A stretch of 64,000 nt of DNA from Larsenimonas suaedae. GTDB taxonomy: Bacteria; Pseudomonadota; Gammaproteobacteria; Pseudomonadales; Halomonadaceae. The stretch's first letter is position 1; each line of letters begins with the position of its first letter. Where the stretch lies: assembly GCF_023712105.1 (NCBI RefSeq), contig NZ_JAMLJI010000002.1, positions 372,001 to 436,000 of the forward strand, in the 5' to 3' direction. The position numbers were made by a program, and so were the translations under genes. Positions 54,693 to 63,126 of the stretch are shown piece by piece. Under the pieces are notes generated by a model that saw only the letters and a list, made by a program, of their open reading frames with translations, did not search any database and was not told where the DNA came from.

Positions 54693-56864
54693 ATGCCTTT
54701 AATCATGAAAACACTCAATCGATACACGTTCCTGCCGGCCGCGTGCGCTCTTGCCACCGTGTTGATCGGTCTGTTTGTTGCGTGCTGGGCCCATCAACAA
54801 CAGCAGGACCATCAGGCCGAGACGCTTGACACCATCAAAAGCGAGATCATGACGGTCATGAGTGACCGCATGCGCGACCACGAATTGATTCTCAAGGGCG
54901 CCCGCGGGTTCGTACGCAACAGTGAAACGCTGACCCGCGAGGAGTGGCGCGACTACTACAGCAACCTCGAGCTTGACCGGAATTACGCAGGCATTCTTGG
55001 ACTTGGGTACAGCCAGGTCATCGAGCCGAGCGAGCTGGCGTCCTTTGAGGCCACGGTGCGTGACGAGGGGTTTCGAAGCTTTTCGGTCCATCCAAAGGGC
55101 GATCGGCCGCTTTATACCTCCATCCTGTATCTGGAACCGTTCAGCGGGCGCAATCTGGCAGCGTTCGGCTATGACATGATGTCTCAGTCGACTCGGGCCG
55201 AGGCCATGCAGCGCGCGGTGAACCATGGCGCTGCCGCCATGTCGAGCCGCGTTACGCTCCTGCAGGAAACGGACGCAGACGTTCAGGCCGGCATGCTGAT
55301 CTACGCCCCGGTCTTTGAAAAAGGGTTTACCACCTCGAGCCCCGAAGAGCGCTGGAAGGCCCTGCTGGGCTTCGTCTATAGCCCCTACCGCATGGGCGAT
55401 TTAATGAAAGGTGTGGGCCTTCGGGATGAGTCACTGGTCGGCTTCGAAATTCATGATGGCATGACACCGTCCGACACGGCTCTCATGTTCAGTTCGTTTT
55501 CCAAGGAAGCCAAGGCGTCGGGCGAGCTCAAGAATCAGGGCCACGTCTATCTGGAATTTTTCGGCCGTACCTGGACGGTCAGCTTCTACAGCACGCCGGC
55601 CTTTGAGGAGCAAATCAACGCGCTTCCGATCGTGATCATCATTCTCGTAACGCTTGTCCTTGCCACGGCCATTTTCCTGACGATGACCACGATCATTCAC
55701 CGTAAACGGCGGGCCGAAGAACTGGCGGCCGACATGACGGCCGAGCTTAACGTGCATCAACAGGAGCTCCTGCGGATCAAGGAAAAACAGGAGCGAGTAC
55801 TGGCCGGCAGTAACGACGGCTGGTGGGAGTATGACTTCAGTACCGAAGAGCTTTTCTGCTCCGATCGCTGGTGGCGACAGCTCGGCTACGCGCCCGCACA
55901 TCAATCGAATACGATCGCCGCCTTCCGAGCACGATTGCCTGATGAAGAAAAGGATCGTGTGTTCGAGATCCTGAAAACCCTGGTTCGATCCGACGAGACT
56001 GAATTCACGTTCGAGCTTACGCTCAAGCACCGCGATGGCCACTGTATTCCCTTCATGGTGCGCGGTGTGATCGAACGCGGCAGTGACGGCAAGGCACAGG
56101 TCATCAGTGGTGCGAATACCGACCTGAGTGAAACCAAACGGGTCGAGGCGATGAAAAACAACTTCGTCTCCACCGTAAGTCATGAACTTCGAACGCCACT
56201 GACCTCGATCTCGGGCTCGCTCGGGCTGATTACCGGCGGTGCCCTGGGTGAGGCTCCAGCCCCGATGCAGGCCATGCTGGATGTCGCCAAGACCAACTGC
56301 GACCGCCTGGGACTGCTGATCAATGACCTGCTCGACATGGACAAGCTGGTGGCGGGCAAGATGACGTTTTCCATCGAATCGCACTCGGTTGCCGGGTTGA
56401 TTCAAAAAAGCGTCACGGCCAACCAGGGCTACGCCGAGAAATTCAGCGTCTCGGTCGAGTACGCCGCGCCGGAAGGGCTCCGGGTTGACGTTGACGAGCT
56501 CAGGTTCCAGCAGATCCTCAGCAACCTGTTGTCCAATGCAATCAAGTTTTCCCCGGAACACGGTACGGTCGTCATCAATGCCCTGCCAAGCCCACAGACA
56601 TCGGTTCGCGCCAGAATCGAAATCATTGACCAGGGCAAGGGCATTCCTAAAGAGTTTCACCCCTACATTTTCCAGAAGTTCTCTCAGGCCGATACGTCGA
56701 CAACCCGCGAGCGGGTTGGCACCGGGCTCGGGCTTGCCATCACGCGCGAGCTTGCCGAACGCATGGACGGCGCGGTGGGCTTTTCATCGCGGGAAGGTCA
56801 GGGGTCAACGTTCTGGGTCGATGTGCCGCTTTCGGCGTCATCGACGCCACCCAGGCCAGCCTGA
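54693..56864 (+). CDS. CHASE-PAS sensor histidine kinase
   Basis: This 723-residue membrane kinase has a first membrane segment (~12-32), a periplasmic CHASE domain (~65-270), a second segment (~310-332), a coiled linker, PAS (~365-480), HisKA with His497 in FVSTVSHELRTPL, and HATPase with N and G boxes (NLLSNAIKFS, GTGLGLAIT). CHASE domains bind small molecules such as cytokinin-like or peptide signals. No response regulator is adjacent. It directly precedes the CsrB-like RNA. Confidence 0.9.
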   Translation: MPLIMKTLNRYTFLPAACALATVLIGLFVACWAHQQQQDHQAETLDTIKSEIMTVMSDRMRDHELILKGARGFVRNSETLTREEWRDYYSNLELDRNYAGILGLGYSQVIEPSELASFEATVRDEGFRSFSVHPKGDRPLYTSILYLEPFSGRNLAAFGYDMMSQSTRAEAMQRAVNHGAAAMSSRVTLLQETDADVQAGMLIYAPVFEKGFTTSSPEERWKALLGFVYSPYRMGDLMKGVGLRDESLVGFEIHDGMTPSDTALMFSSFSKEAKASGELKNQGHVYLEFFGRTWTVSFYSTPAFEEQINALPIVIIILVTLVLATAIFLTMTTIIHRKRRAEELAADMTAELNVHQQELLRIKEKQERVLAGSNDGWWEYDFSTEELFCSDRWWRQLGYAPAHQSNTIAAFRARLPDEEKDRVFEILKTLVRSDETEFTFELTLKHRDGHCIPFMVRGVIERGSDGKAQVISGANTDLSETKRVEAMKNNFVSTVSHELRTPLTSISGSLGLITGGALGEAPAPMQAMLDVAKTNCDRLGLLINDLLDMDKLVAGKMTFSIESHSVAGLIQKSVTANQGYAEKFSVSVEYAAPEGLRVDVDELRFQQILSNLLSNAIKFSPEHGTVVINALPSPQTSVRARIEIIDQGKGIPKEFHPYIFQKFSQADTSTTRERVGTGLGLAITRELAERMDGAVGFSSREGQGSTFWVDVPLSASSTPPRPA

Positions 56865-56949
56865 TTTATTAATGTGATCTTCACCTCATTACCAAAGCTA
56901 ATAGGAAAAACCAAATAGAAACCTTTTTCTACATTTAGATAATACGTAC

Positions 56950-57145
56950 GCAGGACGCTGGTACTGACAGGACGTCATGATTCAGGGAACGAATATATAC
57001 AGGATGTGCCCCCTGACAGGAGGTCATCATTTTGGTGTGACCCGACACCGAATGAGCCGTGACAGGAAGTCAACGCCCAGGATGGGCTGAGTAAAAAGGG
57101 ATGTCATCAATGCAGTAATGCCCCGCATTAACGCGGGGCATTTTT
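56950..57145 (+). ncRNA. CsrB/RsmZ-like regulatory RNA that would sequester CsrA/RsmA
   Basis: A ~195-nt unit holds eight GGA motifs (at 56953, 56970, 56986, 57002, 57019, 57065, 57080, 57099), six of them CAGGA. Four sit in predicted loops: three TGAC-AGGAx-GTCA hairpins (56965-56977, 57014-57026, 57060-57072) and GCCC-AGGAT-GGGC (57075-57087). This is the binding architecture of CsrB, RsmX/Y/Z. An intrinsic terminator (stem TGCCCCGC/GCGGGGCA, then TTTTT, 57119-57145) ends it. A GATAAT box at 56938 suggests the 5' end. No ORF is present. No GacA UAS was found upstream. Confidence 0.8.
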
Positions 57146-57220
57146 ATGGGTAGCGCCTGGCCAGAGACAGCACCGCCCGGCAAACCATGGTCATGGCGAA
57201 CTACGCACGCGTCGTCTGAT

Positions 57221-57430
57221 TTACGAGGCGGCCTCGGCATTCATGCGTGCGCAGTCTTCCTCGGCTTCATCGCGAATTTCATACTCATCGCTGGCGTATT
57301 GTTGCTGCTCGTGATCATAGATCCGAAAGCTTTCAAGCGGCATGTCGTCCGCCGTCTGATTCTTGTCCCGGTTGGGCGAACCCTGAACATGAGCGGTTGC
57401 GTGTTCAAACACTTCAAAACGAGCGGCCAT
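57221..57430 (-). CDS. Small acidic protein, function unknown
   Basis: This 69-residue protein (MAARFEVFEHATAHVQ...) is rich in Asp and Glu, especially at the C-terminus, and lacks a signal or membrane segment. GGAGAGG precedes the ATG, which supports it as real. Acidic composition is typical of salt-adapted cytoplasm. I do not recognise the family. Confidence 0.6.
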   Translation of the reverse strand: MAARFEVFEHATAHVQGSPNRDKNQTADDMPLESFRIYDHEQQQYASDEYEIRDEAEEDCARMNAEAAS

Positions 57431-57528
57431 CGGTTCCTCTCCTTGGGTTTAGGCATGACCCAGTGTGGTTATTCATGCCCTGAAATGCCAACCACGAAAG
57501 GCCTCACCGACAGGCCGCTTCTCATCGA

Positions 57529-58977
57529 TCAGATCGGGTAGTGCCGTGGCCCGAGTTGCATGGTCATCCAGCGCAGTTCGGTAAAGGCCTCGATGCCGGC
57601 CTTGCCACCAAATCGTCCGTAGCCGCTGTCTTTCACGCCCCCGAACGGCATCTGGGGCTCATCGTGTACGGTCGGTGCATTGATGTGGCAAATACCGGAC
57701 TGCACCCGCTGCGCGACCCGCATGGCTCGGGCACTGTCTCGGCTGAACACCGCCGCCGAAAGGCCATACTCGCTGTCATTGGCGACATCGAGTGCCTCGT
57801 CATCGCCGTCGACCCGCATCATTGCAACCAATGGCCCGAACGACTCTTCGCGATAGAGTCGCATGCGTGAGGTCACGCCATCGATCAGGGTCGGCTGCAT
57901 TACAACCCCCTCGGCCTTGCCCCCGCACACGAGCGTCGCGCCGTGAGCGAGCGCATCGTCAATCAGCGCATTGAGCTTTTCGCCGGAAGCGGCGTCGATC
58001 AGCGTGCCGAGCGCATTGGCATCATCCTTCGGATCACCGGCCTTGAGCGTGCGCGCCTTGGCCGCGAGCTTCTCGACAAACGCATCAGCCACGGCGGCAT
58101 CGACGATCAATCGCTCGGTGGACATGCAGATCTGACCCTGATTGAAAAACGCCCCGAAGGCAGCAGCCTCGACGGCCGCCTCGAGATCGGCGTCATCGAG
58201 CACCAGAAACGGGGCCTTGCCACCGAGTTCCAACAGGGCAGGTTTCAGACGCTTTGCGGCCTTCTCGGCAATGATCCGCCCAATGCCTGTCGAGCCGGTG
58301 AAGTTGATCCGCCGAACACCCGAATGACCGATCAACGCATCGACCACCTCGCTCGCCCGCTCGGGGGCATGCGTAATGACGTTGACCTCGCCTTGATCGA
58401 AACCGGCCTCGATCAACACCTCACCGATCAGGTGGTGCGTCGCCGGACACTGCTCGGACGCCTTCAAGATGACGGTATTGCCACAGGCAAGCGGCGTGGC
58501 AATGGCGCGGGTACCGAGAATGATCGGCGCGTTCCAGGGCGCGATACCCAGCACTACGCCGCAGGGCACGCGAACGCCCATTGCCAGATTATCAGGCACG
58601 TTCGAGGGGATGACTTCGCCACCGACCTGCGTCGTAAGCCCTGCCGCCTCACGCAACATGCCAGCGGCAATCGCGACGTTGAAGCCGGCCCAGCCGGGCG
58701 TGGCGCCGGTTTCACTGACCATGAGCTCGATGAAACGCGCCTGATGCGCCTCCATCACATCCGCAGCTTTCAAAAGCCGGGCCCGACGCTCCCCCGGCCC
58801 GGTTCGGGACCAGCTCGCAAATGCCTTCTGAGCGGCATCGGCGGCGGCGGTGGCGTCTTCAGGCGTTGCCGAGGCGGCCCGAGTGGCCACCTGGCCATCG
58901 AAGGGATTTCTGCGCTCGAACGTGCTGTTATCACTGGCAGGCCGCGAGACGCCCCCAATCGATAATTCGATGTTCAT
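57529..58977 (-). CDS. vdh: Vanillin/aromatic aldehyde dehydrogenase of the ferulate pathway
   Basis: This 482-residue aldehyde dehydrogenase has GIAPWNAPIILG, FTGSTGIGRIIAE, ELGGKAPFLV with the general-base Glu, and catalytic Cys in GQICMSTER. Next to ech and feruloyl-CoA synthase it should oxidise vanillin or 4-hydroxybenzaldehyde to the acid. AAGGAG lies ten bases before ATG 58977. It follows ech by 63 bases. Confidence 0.9.
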   Translation of the reverse strand: MNIELSIGGVSRPASDNSTFERRNPFDGQVATRAASATPEDATAAADAAQKAFASWSRTGPGERRARLLKAADVMEAHQARFIELMVSETGATPGWAGFNVAIAAGMLREAAGLTTQVGGEVIPSNVPDNLAMGVRVPCGVVLGIAPWNAPIILGTRAIATPLACGNTVILKASEQCPATHHLIGEVLIEAGFDQGEVNVITHAPERASEVVDALIGHSGVRRINFTGSTGIGRIIAEKAAKRLKPALLELGGKAPFLVLDDADLEAAVEAAAFGAFFNQGQICMSTERLIVDAAVADAFVEKLAAKARTLKAGDPKDDANALGTLIDAASGEKLNALIDDALAHGATLVCGGKAEGVVMQPTLIDGVTSRMRLYREESFGPLVAMMRVDGDDEALDVANDSEYGLSAAVFSRDSARAMRVAQRVQSGICHINAPTVHDEPQMPFGGVKDSGYGRFGGKAGIEAFTELRWMTMQLGPRHYPI

Positions 58978-59040
58978 ACCGATCACTCCTTCACCTTACC
59001 TTGAAAATCAAACGCCCCACCGGGCCGTACGATGACGCGA

Positions 59041-59877
59041 TCACTCGGTGCGGCGGTAGCTTTGAAGCCCCGGCTTGATGCTCTTTTCATCGAGGAACTG
59101 CTTCATGCCCTGCTCGCGACCATGTTCGGGGTCAATCAACTGGGCCTGATCGAGCTTGGCGTAGAGATACTCTTCGTTTTGCTCCCACGTCAGCTCACGC
59201 GACAGCTTGAAGCCGATCTTGGCAGCGCGCAGCACAACCGGGTTCTTGTCGCGCAGGGTCATGGCAAGCTTGCGGGTGGTCTCGCGAAGCTCATCAAGCG
59301 ACACGCTTTGGTTGATCAACCCCATCTCCGCCGCTTCGCGGCCGGTAAAGGTTTCACCGGTCATGATGTAATAGAGGGCCTTGCGGTGACCGACCGTATC
59401 CGCCATGGCCTTGCTGACCAGGTTGCCTGGCGGAATACCCCAGTTGATTTCCGACAGGCCAAACACCGCATCATCGGACGCAATCGCAAGGTCACAGGCC
59501 ACCAGCGGTGAAAATGCGCCGCCAAAGCACCAGCCATTGACCATGGCGATGGTGGGTTTGGCGTAGTTGCGCAGAAGCTTCCACTGCCAGGTCGACGCGT
59601 CACGGCGCACCTTGACCTGCACGATTTCAGGGCTTGCGTCGATTTCGCGGAAATACTCCTTGAGGTCCATACCGGCAGAGAACGACTCGCCGGCCCCGGT
59701 CAGTACCAGAACCTTTGCGTCCTGATCGAGCTCGATGGTCTCGAGAACATCGATCATTTCCCGGTTGAGTGTCGGGCTCATGGCGTTACGTTTTTCAGGC
59801 CGATTCAGCGTGACCCAGGCGATGCCCTCCTCGACCGAGACGGAAACGGTTTTCCAACGATTGGTGTAGTCGCTCAT
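59041..59877 (-). CDS. ech: p-Hydroxycinnamoyl-CoA hydratase/lyase (feruloyl-CoA hydratase)
   Basis: This 278-residue crotonase-fold enzyme hydrates feruloyl-CoA and cleaves it to vanillin plus acetyl-CoA. Landmarks are MSDYTNRWKTVSV, the KRNAMSPTLN oxyanion segment, GAGESFSAGMDLKEYFRE and MVNGWCFGGAF, all typical of HCHL. Start 59877 follows GGAAGGG. Methoxybenzaldehyde products would pass to vdh. Confidence 0.93.
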   Translation of the reverse strand: MSDYTNRWKTVSVSVEEGIAWVTLNRPEKRNAMSPTLNREMIDVLETIELDQDAKVLVLTGAGESFSAGMDLKEYFREIDASPEIVQVKVRRDASTWQWKLLRNYAKPTIAMVNGWCFGGAFSPLVACDLAIASDDAVFGLSEINWGIPPGNLVSKAMADTVGHRKALYYIMTGETFTGREAAEMGLINQSVSLDELRETTRKLAMTLRDKNPVVLRAAKIGFKLSRELTWEQNEEYLYAKLDQAQLIDPEHGREQGMKQFLDEKSIKPGLQSYRRTE

Positions 59878-59898
59878 GCGATTGTCCCTTCCATATAA

Positions 59899-59915
59899 TA
59901 TCAAGTAAGTTGATA
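59899..59915. promoter_or_regulatory. MarR-type operator between ech and its regulator
   Basis: TATCAA-GTAAG-TTGATA is a perfect inverted repeat in the 94-base divergent spacer, directly adjoining a TATAAT on the plus strand (59894-59899). It fits a MarR/FerC-type operator released by hydroxycinnamoyl-CoA. Confidence 0.75.
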
Positions 59916-59971
59916 CTCTCTTGATTCATCATAATGCGCTATTCTGCGCTTGCAAAGAGGAAAAACCGCCC

Positions 59972-60460
59972 ATGACCGACACATTCGACCAATGTACAGC
60001 CGATGACCGTCCTGCCGATGGCCCTCCCCCAACCCGGGTGGCGTATCTGATCGGGCGGCTCGACCGCGCCCTCAGACGCCATATCAGCGAGGCCGTTCAG
60101 CCGCTGGGCGTGACCATGCAGCAGTACACCGCGCTTTCCGTGCTGGCGCGGAGAAGCCCACTTTCAAACGCAAAGCTTGCCGAAAAATCGCTGGTGTCGC
60201 CCCAGGCGGCCAACGAGATGGTGAAGTCCATGGAATCGAAAGGGCTGGTCGAGCGACGGCCGGACCCGAATCACGGCCGACTGATCCAGATCAGCATGAC
60301 CGACAAGGGCCAACGCGTTCTCGGCGCATGCGACAGCGCGGTCATCGCGCTCGAGGAATGTATGCTTGAAGATATGAGCGCAGACCAGCGCACCGCGTTT
60401 CAGCGCCAGCTAAAGGCGTCACTCAAGGCATTGGGGGCAGGATTGATCGAGCCTGAATGA
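59972..60460 (+). CDS. MarR-family regulator of ferulate genes (FerC/FerR-like)
   Basis: This 162-residue winged-helix protein keeps the MarR core (LSNAKLAEKSLVSPQAANEMVKSMESKGLVER plus the wing DPNHGRLIQISMT). It is divergent from ech-vdh with a palindromic operator between, and ferulate-pathway MarR repressors typically respond to feruloyl-CoA. GAGG sits 11 bases before ATG 59972. Confidence 0.85.
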   Translation: MTDTFDQCTADDRPADGPPPTRVAYLIGRLDRALRRHISEAVQPLGVTMQQYTALSVLARRSPLSNAKLAEKSLVSPQAANEMVKSMESKGLVERRPDPNHGRLIQISMTDKGQRVLGACDSAVIALEECMLEDMSADQRTAFQRQLKASLKALGAGLIEPE

Positions 60461-60517
60461 ACAAGGCTCATCACGGCGACCGGGCCACGGCTTGACCGGC
60501 TTGAGTCACGCGAGGTG

Positions 60518-61003
60518 TCAGGGCGCCTCCGGGGTATCGTAGATCTTTCGAAGCAGCCTCAACAGGTGGGCGCGTTCGTCCTCGCTCAACCCCACACTGG
60601 CGCGGGCATCGCTTTCCACTGACAGCCGCTTGAGCGTCGTGACCAGCGCCTCCCCCGGCTTGGTCAGGAAGATGCCATGAGATCGACGGTCCCGTTTGCA
60701 GCGAACGCGCACGGCGTAGCCGCGCTTTTCAAGATCGTGCACGAGATTGACCACGCGTGGCGGGTCGATGGCAAGTCGCTGCGCGAGTTCCGACTGCGTG
60801 ACGCCCGGCATTTCTTCCACGACGACCAGCGCCGAAAACTGGGCCGGGCGGATGGCGTACTCGCGCATGGCCTCCTCGAAATCCTTGAAGACCTTGAGCT
60901 GTGCCCGGCGCAGGGCGTACCCCAGCAACTCATCGAGAATCAGTGTGCGGCCTGTTTCTGAGCCTGATTGATCGTCTCCCATCTGCTGCATAGCAAGCTC
61001 CAT
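60518..61003 (-). CDS. Second MarR-family regulator, divergent from feruloyl-CoA synthase
   Basis: This 161-residue regulator shows RPAQFSALVVVEEMPGVTQSELAQRLAIDPPRVVNLVHDL and the wing with RDRRSHGIFLT, divided across a standard MarR fold. It has only weak resemblance to its neighbour and faces fcs across a 222-base spacer holding a TAGTTA-N7-TAACTA palindrome. Separate control of CoA-ester formation and cleavage would be unusual. The exact start among three ATGs (61003, 60991, 60982) is uncertain. Confidence 0.8.
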   Translation of the reverse strand: MELAMQQMGDDQSGSETGRTLILDELLGYALRRAQLKVFKDFEEAMREYAIRPAQFSALVVVEEMPGVTQSELAQRLAIDPPRVVNLVHDLEKRGYAVRVRCKRDRRSHGIFLTKPGEALVTTLKRLSVESDARASVGLSEDERAHLLRLLRKIYDTPEAP

Positions 61004-61156
61004 TCAAACGCCCATCCGCAAAAATAAGCCGCCGCTTACACAGCGACCCTCTAATTATAAAACATAACCTTATTCAGGCGTTACTCTCTATTTAACCGGC
61101 CAATTGCCTTCTGCTGCGTAGCCTAAAGTCTGATTCCACGCCTCTAGCCACAAAAC

Positions 61157-61175
61157 TAGTTACACCTTATAACTA
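61157..61175. promoter_or_regulatory. Palindrome upstream of feruloyl-CoA synthase
   Basis: TAGTTA-CACCTTA-TAACTA is a perfect 6-bp-arm inverted repeat 51 bases before the fcs start. It differs from the ech operator, suggesting recognition by the second MarR protein. Confidence 0.6.
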
Positions 61176-61225
61176 ATTACCACAGCGACCCGGTCATCCG
61201 GTTGACCTCACCTACGGAGCTTGTC

Positions 61226-63049
61226 ATGTCGCCCGATAATGGTAGTTGCCACCCCGAAGCCCACGAACGCCACCCTGATGACGGTGTTCATTACTTGAGC
61301 GGCCCATCGCTCCAGGCGCACCCACGCTGCCTGACCGACCGGCTCGTGCACTGGGCCGAACACACGCCCGATGCGCCGTTTCTGGCCGAGCGTCAGCGAA
61401 ACCACGCAAGCGCGGCCTGGCATACCATAAGCTACGGCGAGGCGCTGGCAGCAGCCGAATGTCTTGCTCAGGCCCTGCTGGATCACGACCTCTCCCTCGA
61501 GCGGCCACTCTTGGTGCTTTCCGGTAACGGCATCCATCATGCGCTGCTTGCCTGCGCGGCCATGCACGTTGGCATTCCCTACGCACCGGTATCGCCCGCG
61601 TACGCACTGCTTGCCAATGATTACACCAAATTGAAGCACGTCGTCGACCTGGTAAACCCGGGCATGATCTTCATCGACGAGGAGGCCCGGTTCGAGCACG
61701 CACTTGAGTCCGTCTCGGACGCCTCGGTTCACAGGCTCGCAACAGTGCCCTCGGTTTCGGCACATTCAATCGATACGCTGATGGCCACCCCCAAGCGCGC
61801 GGAAGTGGACCACGCCCATGCCGATGTAGGCCCGGACACCATCGCGAAATTGCTGTTCACCTCCGGCTCGACCGGCATGCCCAAGGCCGTCATCAATACC
61901 CAGCGCATGATCTGCAGCAACCAGGTCATGCTGGTCCAGACCCTGCCGTTTCTGGAATCCACACCGCCGGTATTGATGGATTGGCTGCCCTGGCACCACA
62001 CCTTCGGAGGCAACACCATCCTCGGCATGACCATTCACAATGGCGGTACGCTCTACATCGATGATGGCAGCCCCACCGCCGATGGCGTGGAGCGCACGGT
62101 TCAGAACCTTTTGGAAATCTCGCCCACGTTCTACTGCAACGTCCCAAAGGGCTTCGAAGCCCTGGTCGATCACCTTCAACAGAGCGATGCCCTGCGCGAG
62201 GCGTTCTTTCGCAACCTGAAAATGATGCATTTCGGCGGCGCCAGCCTGCCCTCCCACGTCAGCGAGCACCTCGATATCCTCTCCTTACAGGAAACGGGCC
62301 GGCGTGTACCGATGCTGACGGGGCTTGGGTCCACCGAGGCCTGTCTTTCATTTTGCACTCAAAACCGGGACCACGTTCGCGGCCTGGTTGGCCAGCCGGT
62401 TGCCGGCATGACGGTCAAGCTGGTGCCTTCCGGCGACAAGCTCGAGGCGCGCCTCAAGGGGCCAAACGTCACGCCGGGCTATTGGAAGGACGACACGCGC
62501 TCGGAAACGGTCTTCGATGAGGAAGGCTATTACTGCACTGGCGACGCCATGCGCTTTCATGATGCGAGCAGCCCTGAAAAGGGCCTGATGTTCGATGGGC
62601 GTCTGAGCGAGAACTTCAAGCTGATGACCGGCACCTGGGTCAACGTCGGCGCACTCAGGCTGCAACTGGTCGAGGACATGGCACCGCTCGCGCAGGACAT
62701 CGTCCTCGTGGGCGAAGGCCGCCCCTACCTGACGGGCCTGCTCGTGTTGAACAAGACCCACTGCGCCGACCTTCTCGGCACCGAACCGGACCTTGCAGAG
62801 CTTGCCCGAAATGACATTGTCCGGCGGTTTCTGGCCGACCGCCTCACCGTTCATCAACAGGGAAAATCAAGCTCGATGCGCCTCGAACGGCTGCTGATTC
62901 TCGAGGCCCCACTTTCCTTCGACAAGGGGGAGGTGACGGAAAAGGGCTCGGTCAATCAGCGTCTGGTCCGTGAGCGCCATACCGAGCACCTCGACACGCT
63001 CTACGCGGACCCGCCCGGCGCCGAGGTCATCATGCCCTCACGCTGTTGA
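61226..63049 (+). CDS. fcs: Feruloyl-CoA synthase
   Basis: This 607-residue AMP-dependent ligase activates ferulate and related hydroxycinnamates to CoA esters. It has the P-loop FTSGSTGMPKAVI, PWHHTFGGN, the LGSTEACLS adenylate motif and GDAMRFHD. The length and the MDWLPWHHTFGGN block are typical of Fcs. CGGAGC precedes ATG 61226; the TTG-initiated extension to 61202 is not needed. With ech and vdh it completes the ferulate to vanillate route. Confidence 0.92.
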   Translation: MSPDNGSCHPEAHERHPDDGVHYLSGPSLQAHPRCLTDRLVHWAEHTPDAPFLAERQRNHASAAWHTISYGEALAAAECLAQALLDHDLSLERPLLVLSGNGIHHALLACAAMHVGIPYAPVSPAYALLANDYTKLKHVVDLVNPGMIFIDEEARFEHALESVSDASVHRLATVPSVSAHSIDTLMATPKRAEVDHAHADVGPDTIAKLLFTSGSTGMPKAVINTQRMICSNQVMLVQTLPFLESTPPVLMDWLPWHHTFGGNTILGMTIHNGGTLYIDDGSPTADGVERTVQNLLEISPTFYCNVPKGFEALVDHLQQSDALREAFFRNLKMMHFGGASLPSHVSEHLDILSLQETGRRVPMLTGLGSTEACLSFCTQNRDHVRGLVGQPVAGMTVKLVPSGDKLEARLKGPNVTPGYWKDDTRSETVFDEEGYYCTGDAMRFHDASSPEKGLMFDGRLSENFKLMTGTWVNVGALRLQLVEDMAPLAQDIVLVGEGRPYLTGLLVLNKTHCADLLGTEPDLAELARNDIVRRFLADRLTVHQQGKSSSMRLERLLILEAPLSFDKGEVTEKGSVNQRLVRERHTEHLDTLYADPPGAEVIMPSRC

Positions 63050-63126
63050 GATGACTCGGGCCGACGTCACGGTCGCGTCAAACCCGCTATGCTCCAGGCA
63101 GGATTGCAGCACAAGGGCTACCTGCC

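Noticed and set aside
55431-56660. 409-codon minus-strand frame opposite the histidine kinase
   Set aside because: Shadow of a full CHASE-PAS-kinase architecture on the plus strand.
57000-57030. AGGAGG words near 57019 read as a ribosome-binding site of a small gene
   Set aside because: No start codon with an open frame follows, and the words recur in hairpin loops, which fits CsrA-type sites better.
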